Source: Owenia fusiformis (Eukaryota > Annelida > Polychaeta > Sabellida > Oweniidae). Taken from it: 60,000 nucleotides of DNA. The stretch spans positions 20,756,822 through 20,816,821 of the forward strand of contig CAIIXF020000008.1 of the NCBI GenBank assembly GCA_903813345.2, given 5' to 3'. This document shows positions 12,745 to 27,500 of this stretch, one piece after another (the first letter of the stretch is position 1; every line of letters starts with the position of its first letter). The notes under the pieces were generated by a model that had not been told where the DNA came from, made no database searches, and worked only from the letters and a program-made list of their open reading frames with translations. The position numbers were made by a program, and so were the translations under genes.

Positions 12745-14400
12745 GTGAGATATAGTCATATTTCACATGTCTTATAGGGCTTTGTATGTTGCATATATGT
12801 TTATCATTAAAATGAAGCACTATTAAGTAATATCTTTATAATCGAGTACATTTGATGTGTCCACCCTTCATCCTAGGTCACTTTGAATATTACAGGTACT
12901 ACTAGAGTGAGCGAGCTTAATCCTTGTTCTGTCTGTTTTGGTCAAAACAATCAATTATTTATATTAAGCTGCCTGTGGGGAGTCTATTGAGGATATTCCC
13001 ATGACAAAACATGAGTTGAAAATGCATAAATCAATGAAGCAATGTTTCCCCGAAGTACCTCGGGGCAATTAACTAATTACAATAAAGCGAACACAAGTAA
13101 GTCTATAGGCAATTCTATCAAAAGAAACCAAGGAACACATTCAAAAGAGAATTTCTAGAAACTATTGTTCGAATAGCCATAAGGAAAAATACCATATTAT
13201 AAAACCCCTTTTATGTACCTCTCTCTGTGCATGTAAATTCAAAATAAGCATTTTTCATGAATATTACAGTTGTAACAATTCCATTTTAAAGAAGATCAAA
13301 AGTGATGTTGAGAAATGCTTTAAGAAGCTTAAAAGGACCTTTATGATTTTGTATTTCTGTAATTTCTTATTTCTGATCCAATCAATCAATTATCCGAGTG
13401 TAGAGGCTTGTTCCAAAGAAGCATACTTTAAGAAGCAAAGTCAAACGAACCATCAATATGAACTCCCGGGGGTGCTTATTAAGTTCACGTTTGCCAGGGC
13501 ACAGTCAATTCTTTCTGTTAACATAACTAGCTAGAACAAGGCATTAACATACAAAATGTCACCACCTGCCTTTTGTTAGAGACGCCAAACACCTTCCACA
13601 AAAAACTTGAAGACTATATAACAGTAATAGAAAAGTGACTCCCTGGAGTAGCAAATCCCACCGAACAAAATATACCAAATTACTCATCATTCTGAACAGA
13701 ACATGACAGAAATATCTAGAGTGTAGTATTGTCTCCTTTTGGCAAAATCTACACCATGACGTTACACCATATTTTAAACTCACTCTGGAGCAGAGGTCTT
13801 AGCAAGTTTATAAAATTGTTTCTTCAAATATTATCCTGAAAACTGTATATTTTCATTTAGAACCCTGGTGTCTGTTAACGAACTGATGGACGGATGAACA
13901 GCTTCTCTATATCCCAAATGAACTTCATTCAAAAAAGTAACAAAAAATATGTCAATATGTATCTTGGCATTTCACTTTGTTTTTATTATAAACTAAACTA
14001 CAGGGACTCTCCACGAGATGAAAATCTCACCGGACAAAATACATGTTATATCAAATCACTTTCTATATCCCTAATGTACGGTGAAGTTCGGCGAGATAAA
14101 TATTTTTTACATGGTCCTATTCATGCATAGTAGAAACCCTTTCAAATTCACTTACATTAATTATGTGGGTACACTATCAAATTCATTTGTCCTGTTACTT
14201 TTGATTTTTCATTTAATTACAACATTGAGTTAAACATTTATCGTAATACAAGGACACATTTTTAACTCAGTTATTATATTAACTAAAATTGTTGCATTAA
14301 GTCTTGTTATGATCTATTCCTAATACTCAACATGAACGACACCTAGAGCTGCTGATGTCAAACTGCATACCTCTTTTAAATGGTCAGGATGTAAATTACA
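12745..14400. other. Intergenic stretch with a left end of the satellite-element family
   Basis: From 13538 the sequence AAGGCATTAACATAC, then AAATGTCACCACCTG, marks the left end of the family described at 15927-17677. Its right limit is not visible. On the minus strand AATAAA at 13982-13987 is the nearest candidate poly(A) signal for the hnRNP L transcript, which would put the whole minisatellite in its 3' UTR. No gene is recognised. Confidence 0.5.
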
Positions 14401-15541
14401 TGATAGATGTATACTGATGTCACCTATTGTTCATGATGTGAGTTACATTTGACGTTCACGTCGACTGATGATAGCGGATATATACAAGTGACACCTATTG
14501 TTCATGATGCAATTTACATTTGACGTTATGTCGACTGATGATCGCAGATGTATACAACTGACACATATTGTTCATGACGTAAGTTACATTTGACGTTCAA
14601 GTCGACTGATGATCGCAGATGTATACAACTGACACCTATTGTTCATGATGCAAGTTACATTTGACGTTCACGTCGACTGATGATAGCAGATGTATATAAC
14701 TGACACCTATTGTTCATGATGCAAGTTACATTTGACATTCACGTTGACTGATGATGGTAGATGTATACAACTGACACCTATTGTTCATAACGCAAGTTAC
14801 ATTTGACATTCACGTTGACTGATGATGGTAGATGTATACAATTGACACCTATTGTTCATGATGCAAGTTACATTTGATGTCACGTCAGCTGATGATAGCA
14901 GATGTATATAACTGACACCTATTGTTCATGACGCAAGTTATATTTGACGTTCAAGTTGACTGATGATAGCAGATGTATACAACTGACACCTATTGTTCAT
15001 GATGCAAGTTACATTTGACATTCACGTCGACTGTTGATAGCAGATGTATATAACTGACACCTATTGTTCATGATGCAAGTTACATTTGACGTTCACGTCA
15101 ACTGATATGGTAGATGTATACAACTGACACCTAATATTCATGATGCAAGTTAGATTTGACGTTCACGTCGACTGATGATAGCAGATGTATATAATTGACA
15201 CCTATTGTTCATAACGCAAGTTACATTTGACATTCACGTCAACTGATGATGGTAGATGTATATAATTGACACCTATTGTTCATAACGCAAGTTACATTTG
15301 ACATTCACGTCGACTGATGATAGCAGATGTATACAAGTGACACCTATTGTTCATGATGCAAACTACATTTGACGTTCTCATCGACTGATGATAGCAGATG
15401 TATACAATTGACACCTATTGTTCATGATGCAAGTTACATTTGACGTTTGCGTTGACTGATGATGGTAGATGTATACAACTGACACGTATTGTTCATGACG
15501 CAAGTTACATTTGACGTTCACGTCGACTGATGATAGCAGAT
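14401..15541. repeat. 71-bp minisatellite, about 16 copies
   Basis: Each unit contains GACACCTATTGTTCATGATG, then CAAGTTACATTTGACGTTCA, then CGTCGACTGATGATAGCAGA, then TGTATACAAC. Copies differ by point changes such as GATAGC/GATGGT and TATATAAC/TATACAAC. The array abuts the last hnRNP L exon: the rightmost copy supplies the last coding codons and the stop of that gene on the minus strand. Confidence 0.95.
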
Positions 15542-18500
15542 GAGGAGAAACACAGTTTAAAGATGAAGGGATGCTGGCCATCTGCAATACAAGAAAACTG
15601 TTACATTTTGATACCACCATAACATATATTACAAAAAATGTCAAAATTGCTATGGTAACAGAGATAGCTGGTTAAAATATGTAGGCATTCATTATATGTG
15701 TATAGATATTCACTATATGAGTCTTTCCAATCACTTTTGGTGTTGACACTGAATACTAAAAATTCTACAAGCGTTTTTGTAAATGATGTCTTGGCATGGT
15801 AATGATGCGATGGTTTCCAAATTCAATAGTACAGAAAATGATTCATCATACAATGCCATACACAAACAAAAAGTGGAAACCACAACTGACAATACATCAG
15901 CACTTTAATGGTGACAAAATAATACAAGGCATTAACATGACAAAATGTCACCACCTAAAACAATTTGGTCAATTTAAAGCAAGTTGAAAAAATACCTCTT
16001 TGACTTTTTTTGACATTGAGAAGGTCATTGAAGGTCAAATGTCAAATGTAAAGTCAGATTTGAACTTCTGAGAACATGTAGATGATTTTGAAAAAAAATT
16101 AAGTAAATTTGAAGCAAGTTGAAAAAAGACTTTTTTGACCTTGAAAAGGTCATTGAAGGTCAAATGTCAAATCTAAAGTCAGATTTGAACTTCTGAGAAC
16201 ATGTAGATGATTTTGAAAAAAAAATTAGTCAATCTGAAGCAAGTTGAAAAAAGACCTTTTTGACCTTGAGAAGGTCATTGAAGGTCAAAGGTCAAATCTA
16301 AAGTCAGATTTGAACTTCTGAGAACTTGTAAAGTCAAATTTGAACTTCTGAAAAGATGTAGATTATTTTGAAAAAAAAAATTGGTCAATTTGAAGCAAGT
16401 TGAAAACAGACCTTTTTGACCTTTTTTGACCTTGAGAAGGTCATTAAAGGTCAAATGTCAAATCTAAAGTCAGATTTGAATTTCTGAGAACATGTAGATG
16501 ATTTTGAAAAAAAAAATTAGTCAATTTGAAGCAAGTTGAAAAAAGACCTTTTTGACCTTGAGAAGGTCATTGAAGGTCAAATGTCAAATCTAAAGTCAAA
16601 TCTAAAGTCATATTTGAATTTCTGAGAACATGTAGATGATTTTGAAAAAAAAATTTAGTCAATTTGAAGCAAGATGAAAAAATACCTTTTTGACCTTTTT
16701 TGACATTGAGAAGGTCATTGAAGGTCAAATGTCAAATTTAAAGTCAGATTTGAATTTCTGAGAACACGTAGATGATTTTGAAAAAAAAATTTAGTCAATT
16801 TGAAGCAAGTTGAAAAAAGACCTTTTTGACCTTTTTTGACTTTGAGAAGGTCATTGAAGGTCAAATCTTAAGTCGAATCTAAAGTCAGATTTGAATTTCT
16901 GAGAACACGTAGATGATTTTGAAAAAAAAATTTAGCTAATTTGAAGCAAGTTGAAAACAGACCTTTTTGACCTCTTTTGACCTTGAGAAGGTCATTGAAG
17001 GTCAAATGTCAAATCTAAAGTCAGATTTGAAGGTCAAATGTCAAATCTAAAGTCAGTTTTGAATTTCTGAGAACACGTAGATGATTTTGAAAATTTTTTT
17101 TAGTCAATTTGAAGCAAGTTGAAAACAGACCTTTTTGACCTTTTTTGACCTAGAGAAGGTCATTGAAGGTCAAATGTCAGATCTTAAGTCAAATACTAAG
17201 TCAGATTTGAATTTCTGAGAACACGTAGATGATTTTGAAAAAAAATTTAGTCAATTTGAAGCAAGTTGAAAACAGACCTTTTTGACCTCTTTTGAGCTTA
17301 AGAAGGTCATTGAAGGTCAAATGTCAAATCTAAAGTCAGATTTGAAGGTCAAATGTCAAATCTAAAGTCAGATTTGAATTTCTGAGAACATGTAGATGAT
17401 TTTGAAAAAAAAAATTAGTCAATGTGAAGCAAGTTGAAAAAAGACCTTTTTGACCTTGAGAAGGTCATTGAAGGTCAAATGTCAAATCTAAAGTCAGATT
17501 TGAACTTCTGAGAACATGTAGATGATTTAGAAACAAATTGAAGTCAGTCTAAACAGTATTTGTTAAGTTATAGGAAGTTGTAAGAAATTGTTACAGACGC
17601 CGGATGCCAACCTCCAACCGCCGTCGCAAAAAAACGGAGACCATAACAATATGTCACCACTTTTGGTGGTGACATAAAAACAGCATCTCTCATGGAAAAT
17701 CTAATGAGGACTTACTTGGGTTGTCAACATTGAAATGGTTTGCACAGATGATAGCCTCAATAGCATCTCCCTTACTCTCCCATTCCAAGAGACCTGTAGC
17801 ACTCCTCTCACCTATAATACAAGAAACACATTTCATGTTGGCAAATCAATAGGCTTTATTATTCGACAATCTGAAATCTGATTCTTCATCAGATAATAAG
17901 AGCAATTTACAAACAAAGCAATCAGAAAAACCAAGTAGTATGTATTCAAAACCCATGACTTTGATCAATTGCAACATTTTAAACAGATAAAATCAATTTA
18001 TTTTGAATCATTTAGAGTACTTACTTTTAGATGGGAATAGTTTGCAGTGATTAAATGGCTTGCATCCTGCTTTTACAAAGATCTGCAAAAACATACATTT
18101 AACTGAACAGTAACATCATATAATATTCTGTTATATTTGTTTGATTCTGACACAATAAAAGCCATTCAAGTATTAGACTTTAGAATTTTTTCTATCTATG
18201 TTCTATTAACAACCAGGGGTGGGTAGAGGAGAGGTGTAGAGATGAGATAGTCAAGCATGTTTATCATCACTGAGTTGTATAATTAATTTCATGTAAATAT
18301 AACTATTATGACTGAAATTAATATAATTTTTATAGATCGATTCACTTTACATCAATGGGTTAAAGGTGCACTGGAAGTTCACAGTCAATATGGATATAAA
18401 CCAACTGTGCTTGGCGGTCAATACGTTCAACGATGTGAAAAATTTAATGCTTCAGTGACTGCTTTGGGGACACTATTTGTCGTCAATTGTACCTAGTCAA

Positions 18501-21500
18501 TAAATGCAATGAACCTGATGGCGCATTTTACGACATTCAAGTTATGATCCGTTGGCTCACCTCTCTCAATTCCTCCTCAGTGACCTTTGGTGGTGCATTA
18601 TAGAAGTGAAGCACCTTGGAGGGGGGCTCTATTCGATTCTTCTGGGCCATCTCTGGTGTTGAGAATCTGTTGTTACGGTTACCCATGAAGTCCTTGAATG
18701 AGGGTTGGTCATCCTCTAGTTTGTGTGGGTGAGGGACATCTTGTAAGAATGCTTGTTTGGAAGGTCTGAAATTGGGAAAATTACTTATTTTACCAACTTT
18801 ATAGTAAAAAAGTTGCCACAAAGAGATTCACTCAACATGTTATACATGTAGCTACAGTAAGGATAGTTTAAATTTATAAAATTTAGATTTCAAAATGGAA
18901 CACCAACATTTCAGTCACACCATGGCATCTGTTGAGCATTGTACATGTAAACACTAAAAGATTGGTAAAGAATGACATTTCTTTCCCTCTTATTTCTGTC
19001 CTTGGTTATAAGGGGTGAGAAGAAAAGGTGAAGAAAATAAAAATTATCTTGATATGTAATGTAAGTATGCTATTAGGTATATCTACTTACGCTAGAGAGA
19101 GCTTTGACTCATAGAAAACAGAGTTAGAGAGATTGGCAGTGGCTCTCTCACAAGAAGCATAGTCACCCATCTGTATCATTCCAACACCCTCCTTAGACTT
19201 CAGAAACTTTACCTTAAAGAGAAGACAATATATCAATATCAACTAGATATTTTAACACCAGTTGAAAAATCAACCAGTGATAAGATGTCATAGAGACCAA
19301 TCAATTATCCTGGCAATGATACCCAAGATATTAAACACTCACCCTGACAATGTTTCCATAGAGACAGAACAGGTTGAAGATCTTGTCACAATTCAATGAT
19401 TTATGAAGTCCATACAACATCAATACTGATCCTTGTTGACCACTAGGTGGAGCTGCTGAGGGAGTTGCCAGAACGTGTCCATCATAGCGATTAGGGGGAC
19501 CTCCAAATCTGTCTTGTTGGTTGTAGTCTGGTCTATGGGGAGGTGGTCCATATCCACTTCCTCTCTAGAAAACATCATATAGAATATCATACACAAATTT
19601 ATCATCGTCAAGAATTTTAGATCTCATTAAATTTATATTGTGAGTTAAGGGTGCTCACCAGGCTCTTTCTAAAGTTCTATATGTTTTTGGAAACCAGAAC
19701 ATGTGTGCACTTACATGATGTCTAAATCTAGACATTCATAGCTATTTTTTCAGAATAGATTTAGGCAAAAATGTATCTATTAGAGTGAGGAAAAGAAGAG
19801 GCAAGAATGAGGTGCTGTTCCTCCATCGAAAATCCTGACATCATGTAGTCGCACACAACCATCTATTAAACATATTGTTCACTAGAATATTGGTAGAGAA
19901 TGACATTTCTTTCCCTCTTGTTTCTGTCCCGACTATCACTGTGTTCTAACAGCCAGGGGTAAGCAGAAGAGGTTATTTTTAATTTTCATTAACACATGTC
20001 ATTAGAACATCACCTTGCAGGTCAAAATTATTTTGAAAAAATATGAAGTTCAAGATGAGTAATAATGATGACATATTCATGAGATTCAAAGATCCAACTT
20101 AAATATATATGCCACACATGATGCATCACATGCATATAAAATACACATAAATGTGATTTTTTCACTTAACAAAAATACAGATCGGTTCTTTTTTTATTTT
20201 ATTTTGTGTCTGTATAATATAAGATGTCTCTTGTGAGTATTTTTTCATGTAATATTTTAAAATGAATAAACATGAATTTTACAAAAAATAACACACAGCA
20301 TCTATAATGTGAGGAAAAACCATACACAATATGAATCAAGGCTTCATGGTGATATACTGTACTATAAATCAACTTACAGGTGGTCCATAGTAATCACTTG
20401 GAGGGGGTCCATATCCTGAGGATGGGGCAGGACCACGCCCATATCCATCACCCCTGTCATGATCTCTATGGCTATGCTCTCTACCCCAGGAATCTCCATA
20501 GGCTGGGGCTGGAGGCCCTCCATACCCACGATCCCTTGGGGACATGGGAGCTGGAGCACGTCCATTTCCTACTGTATAAATATAGGGAATCTTACAAAAC
20601 GCTTGTATGTTTACTTTTTTTCATATAATATATAACTCAACTGAGCCACTATCTTGTAAAGTTATGGTTTTATTACTTCATATTGTAGACACACACTACC
20701 ATCTATTAAACATAGCGTTCATTAGAATATTGGTAGCTAATGACATTTCTTTCCCTCTTGTTTCTGTCCCGACTATCACTTTGTTCTAACAGTCAGGGGT
20801 AAGCTGAAGAGGTTATTCAAATAAAAGTTTATGTGTTTTATGGCTTTTCTTGGTAAAATGAATGTAATAGTGTATCACAAATTCTGTATGCTAAGTCTGA
20901 ACATTTCTAAGTTAAAAGTAACATGGGGTCAAATTTGGCTAAAAGAATAGAAACATAAATGGGAGTCTAATTCCAAAGTTTGAACACCCGTTATATCCAT
21001 AGAATCTGAAAATATTTTTACTACCTGGTGGTCCGGGTGGCCCTCTAGGACTGTCATACCCTCCATCATTCTCATCTGAAAAACATTACAAACACAGTAT
21101 AGAATATTCTTCAGAAAACAATATTCTTCAGGAAGCAATATTCTTCAGGAAGCAATATTCTTGATGTTTTATATATAGAGAGCAAGATACATTTAGTTCT
21201 TGCCGTGTATAGGGACTTAGAATATTCGATTGATTGAAACTCCGAGATCGAGTACATATTCAATAATATGAAATTCTTGGTAGCATGTAGTCACACCCTA
21301 CCATCTAATACACAAATTGTATGCTAGAATATAAGTAGAGAATGACATTTCTTTCCCTCTTGTTTCTGTCCCGACTATCACTGTGTTCTAATAGCCAGGG
21401 GTAAGCAGAAGAGGTGGAGAGTAAATAAAAAATGTTTTCTCCAAGGCATATACTTCAAAATTATCACTTTGACTCACTGAAAGGAACAGGACCAGATCCA

Positions 21501-24500
21501 TATGTAGGGTCCTTCAAGAGAGGGGCATTCTTCTTTTCTGCAAGAGAAAATACAAAGTGAATACACATGTAAAACTAGTTAAATTTCTGTAAATACATAC
21601 CAACATGCTTACATGTTAACAATTAAATGTGCTAATAATATTTTTTTTGCTTTTCACAAGGAGTTTAAATAGATGCTGCAACTATTTTAATGACTATAGA
21701 AACAGGTTCAAATCTTCATGTTTTCACAACATCATTTATTTTCAAAATGAACATAAACTAAACTACTTCTAACATGTGATGTACTCATCAGAGTTATTTC
21801 ATATGAACACAGCTGGTTAAAGGTTTTACTGTATAATGTACACATATTGCTACCACACATATGACTGCATCAAAAAATAATACAAAAATCAGAAATACAG
21901 CAACAGCGGGCTCACATGAAGTTTACTATTAAAACATTACAGTACAAACCATCTCAGTGAGTGAAGAAATACTCCCTTGGAGGCCTCATTATGGATTCTC
22001 CATGAGAAAGCCTGCATTTACATGATCTTGAGGCAGTAATTTCCATTCCGGTATACAGGAGACATCAGCCCCCTGTGTAAAAATCAACAAACACATAGGA
22101 GAATGTGCGATTGAGTTTTGTTTTATGTCAGTTTGTTGTTTTTTACGTACATTATATTAAGTATGCATGGTTTATAATGTTGATTGTAAGTGTAATTGTA
22201 CAGAATAAGTGTTAATGTACATGATTTATGAATATAACATGAGTGTAAATAATAAATATGTATATAATTTAATTTTGCTTGTAAGTATAACTATACAGAA
22301 TTAGTGGCAATATATATCTTATGAATATAACATGAGTGTAAATAATGAATATGAACTTAAAATACCCATAATTCATGTGTATTCCATATGCATAATTCAT
22401 AATCCATGTTCAGGCATGCATAGTTTTTAATTTTGATTTGTAAGTAACTATAATTATACAGAATAAGTGTCAATGTACATCATATGAATATAACCTGAGT
22501 GTGAACGTATATAAAAATATGTATATAAAAGATTACTGTATCATATCCAGTATGATGAAATGATATGTAAATTTACATTGTGTAAATAAATGAACAATGA
22601 CAATTCAAAACACCTGTCCAGTGTTGATCTTCAGTACACTATGCAAATAAATGTTCAGTGGTTATGTACATCATGTAAATAAATGTACATGTACAGTGTT
22701 TATGTATACCATGTAAATAAATGTCTGATATTTATGTATACCATTTAAATAAATGTTCGGTGTTTATGTACATCATATAAATAAGTATCCAGTCTTTCTG
22801 TATACCATATTAATGAGTGTCTAGTGTTTATGTATACCATATAAATAAATGTCTAGTGTTTATGACTACATCATTTAAATAAATGTCCAGTGACTATTTC
22901 CAGTACACTTTGCAAATAAATGGTCAGTGTTTATGTACACCATATAAAAAGTGTCCAGTGTTTATGAACATCATGTAATTTTACACACAGTGTTTGTGCA
23001 CACCATGTTATGAATGTAACTGAAAATGTCATACTAATATCAATCATATTTCATAAAAGTATTTAAAACGGTCCACAGTATTGAAAGAACAATTTGATTT
23101 GCTTTTGCGACACTTTTTCTGGGTAAAGAACGTGCAGAATCGGCATAATAAAATGAGAATACATGTACATGGACCTGGAGCTAATAACCTCCTTGAGGTA
23201 TTGTGGATAAAACATGTATATTTCGATTTCATCATCTTACTTGCACATCAAGTTGTGCATGTAAAAGGATGATTACGATACCTGAAGTATGCCTGTCGAT
23301 CCTTACTTAATCTGTGTATAGTGTATTGTGTAACTCATCTGGATTGTGAAAAGACCTTTGGAGTTTGTCATCTATATGTCTGTTCTTGATCTTGAGGATT
23401 GTAGTACATCAGACATGCAGCTTGCTTGTGTATTTTTGCTGTGTTTGGGTCTTTGGTGTTTTTTCATAGTTAATAGACATCAAATGCTTTGCTGCAGATA
23501 TATGACTGTTCATGGATTGATGAGGTGGGACAGAGATTTGGGTAGTGTTAGCTTGGCTGTCTCTATCGTCAGGCTCAGCTTAGGATCAAGCTAGAGTGGT
23601 TATTCTAAATCTTTGTGCATAAATCAGTATAAGTGTTCATAATCAGTATTAGTGTTCAGGTTTATTTGGATTATAGGGGTCCCATCATTTATAGCATACT
23701 TGTGTTATTTTTGTTTACCCCATTCTATCCCCTAAATAATCTGTCCTGATTTTTTACCTTTGTCACTCATGCTTTTTCAGGAAATGTTTTTTGTTACAGT
23801 CAACAAGCAAGATTTGCTTGAAAATGAACCACTGCTCTCTTCCATCTTACTGCATGTAATTGCATATTCATAGTTTTATTTGCTTCAACAGCCATTTGTG
23901 TTATGTGCAATGCTTCAACAGCCATATTATGTATATTTCAGAGAGCTTGGCGGCCATTTTTTGTGTATGCTGTTTCAATGTAGCCATGTTTTATATAACA
24001 AGCTTCAACAGCCGTATGATTATTATGTGAGCACTTCAACTTGTGTCGTGGGTAGGTGTGTCCACTAATTGTGTCCTTAGTCAGGAGTATATCTTGTGTC
24101 TTGTATCCAACATATTGAATCCAGTTTTAATTTTGCCCTTACATTAGGTTTGTCATGATTCTTAGTTTAAGACCTGTGTAGAGGTAACATTTATGAAGCC
24201 ATTATAAAACCATTATAGAGTACCTGAAATACTAGAGCAGAGAATGTATGAAAGTACAAGAAGAAACATGGCACAAACATGGGTAGTAGCAGAGATTTAT
24301 ATCCAAACCCTCACTTCAGTTAGCATGTATGTGTGCTATGTCTGATAATATAAGGATTTGATATGACACAAATTAATGTAGCAAATGGAAAAGCTACTCG
24401 CTGTGACCATCATACAATGTAACAGTAAGCATTTGGGTTCTACCCAATTACATGTAATTTCATGTACATTAATGCACCTTGGCATTTTAGACATTATGAT

Positions 24501-27500
24501 TAGTTTACCATTTTGACAATTTTTCTGATGTTGCAGCTTCCTGTACTATCAATGATGACTGTTTTTTCCTTAAAGATGTTTTACTTGTTTTAAATAATAC
24601 ATGAAAAAGGCATATTAAAAATCAAGGTGCATACAACAATGGTGAGATGGACAAGATAGTATAGCATAGGAGTGTTAATTCCCCATATGTCTAACTCAGT
24701 GCAAAACTTGATTACCAAATGTCTAGTAATATTCTTGTAGACTGATAGAATAGGCAGGGCAGGCCAGAGTATAAAGTCAATCTAAAACATAGAAAGAACT
24801 ATACTTCTCAAATCACCACAAAGCCCCCTACCAAGATTGTTTCATATTGAAACCACCTTACTAAGTTGTGTTACAAATTGATAGACTAGTATTAATCCAT
24901 TCTGAACGACTGTTTAAAGTTTTGAAAAGAAAAGTTTAGAAGATTAATTAGGCTTGTTTTTAACTATTTTTTGTCAAAGAAAAAATTGAGGAGGTGAAAT
25001 GAAGAGATGTATAACAATCAAGTTACTGAGAGCAACATACTTTAAGCAGATATGCAACTTCACTAAGTACATGTAAAAGAGTTGTGCCATGTTGTATTTT
25101 AGCAGTTCAGTAATTTAATGTAAGAGAGCTTAGTTTATTTGATCTGGAGTAGTTGTATTGTAAAATATAAAAGTAGTGTTTTAGAAGAAGATGTTTCATG
25201 CTTGCAATTAAAACAGCAGTATTTCCACATTTGATGTTTTAGTTGAATGTTTTTGGGAGAAATGTTTTGAACAAGAGTGCTGTAATTGCATACTGTATTT
25301 TCATTTTGTCATCTTACACATATAAACAATAATCTAAATAAAAAGCTATCAAAATGTAAACCACACTGCAGTTTAGAAATTTTCTTTAGAAATATGATTG
25401 GATCTTTAAATTAAGTTACCCTTTAGCTCATGATGAATCACATCATATTGGCACATCAATATTCCCAATATTGCATTAATTACATTTTCAAGAAGGGAGT
25501 AACTTTTGCAAGCAAACAAACCAATAGATTTCATTTTGTCAATATAACAGGGTGATATTCAAAATGTAATTCATTTTGCTGTATGTGACATAGATATTGT
25601 GATGTGATCATAATGATAAATAAGAAATAATGATAATGATAGAAACACGTACCTTGACCACCTGGTCCCAGGCCAGGGTTGGTGTAGTCCCAGCTTTCAC
25701 TGTCATTTTTGTAGATATTTAGCTTAGTAGGCTACAAGTAATATGTAAACAGTAATTCACACATAGCTAGGCAAGGTGTGTCTGATTTCAGCCAATCCAT
25801 ACAGAGTATTCACATAATGAACAGTGTGTGAAATATCAATAACGCATTTGTTGTGTACAGTTGCTAAGCGATTGAGATTGAAATTGATTTTTCCAATACT
25901 TGACCCTTGCAAAAAGTTTCATTGAAGATGTTCTTTTAGTGATTTTGTATCATTGAGGTGATTTTATAGAAAATATTTTGCAATGTGTAAAAAGAATTTA
26001 AGCCCAAAACTCAATGCATTGTGGCTGCTTCATTCCACTCAGATGTTGCTTCCTAAACTTTGCATTCCCCCTGCGGGGTCCTGCAAAGATTTAGAAACAA
26101 CATTTTTGTGGAATGGTTCAGCACACCTTTGCGAGGCTAGCAGATACAATCATTACAATTTCCCATTAGTCATCAAACCAGAAAGTTCAATATAAAAAAT
26201 GTCAAAAATCAAGACGATAAGCAACATGCATATTTAGAACTTACCTTGGCATACTCAATCTTCAATGTGCAACACCCAGAGTAGATATCAGCTCCATTCA
26301 GAGCTTGTTTGGCCCTTAAAGCTGAATCTATTGTGTCAAATTCCACCATAGCTTGTACACCATTCTTCTTGAATATAATGATCCTTTGGACATCTCCACT
26401 AGGACTACATATTGTATGCATCACATCCTGGAATAGAAACTTATCCTGAAATCCCATCTTCTTGCAATACTAAACTCTTCATATTCAAGATGATTTTAAT
26501 AGTTTTGAAATTTTGATGCAATTTTAATGATCTCAATTTTATTATGGGAGCTTGAATGCAAAAGATATTTTAGAAAAATGAACACATAAATATTGAACTA
26601 GTTTCCCTGGTGTACAGTGTATTAACATCGAGGATTTTCAGAGAAGGAATGATCTGAGCCTAAAACATTTGTAAATGAAACAATTATTTGTGAATGATGT
26701 TAGCAAGATCTGATTCTGTCCATCTTCATGTTTATCCTATAGATTTCTCATTTTTCCTTACAACAGAGATAGGGTACTGTGGGTTGAGGATAGTGAACAG
26801 TAGGATCTTGTTTGTGCTCTTGCTCTCTCCCCCTTCAGGCCGTTGTATCTTCTGACTGGTGGAGAAGTTGAACCCACATGGCTGGCCAGCAATGAAGATC
26901 TGTGAGTGCTACAAATGACACAATAACAAAACTTATTTAGCTTCATTATGAGCCTGAGTCAATTGCAAAAAAGAAGGGGTAAAGTGTTGCTTTTTACTTT
27001 GTCAACTTTTTAAAATGCTGTGACCGCATATATTTCTTAATAGGCTAAAATTTAGTTGAATCAACCATGGGGGGTATTTGAAACAAAATAAGTACCTGCG
27101 AATAGCTGACACAAGCCTCAGCACCTAACATATTTTCAAACTCTATCAATGCTTGATGACGCTTAGGCATCATTGTAACATAACTGATTGGTCCAAACGA
27201 CTGGCATGCCTCAACAATATCTGCTTCTATGGCAGTTTCAGGTAGACCTCTCACGTGTACAACTGGAGATGGATCGGGCTTGTGTGGGTCATCAAAGCGG
27301 TCCTAAAAATGTAACAAAATGTATTTAATGCGAGGCCAACAGTAAGCCTGATCACACTGTTCTAATGTATAGTATTCATACACTGAAGATAAGGGCTGAA
27401 TTGCAATCAGCTTGCATGATTCTTAACCAAAAGAATATCTAGAATATTTTATTGAAAGGTAAAATGTGTTAAGTCAGGAACGTGTTTCCGGTAGCCTATG

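Noticed and set aside
18190-21416. The intronic repeats in hnRNP L as ordinary MITEs
   Set aside because: No inverted ends or target duplications are visible. All copies share host orientation and keep paired stems and H/ACA boxes.
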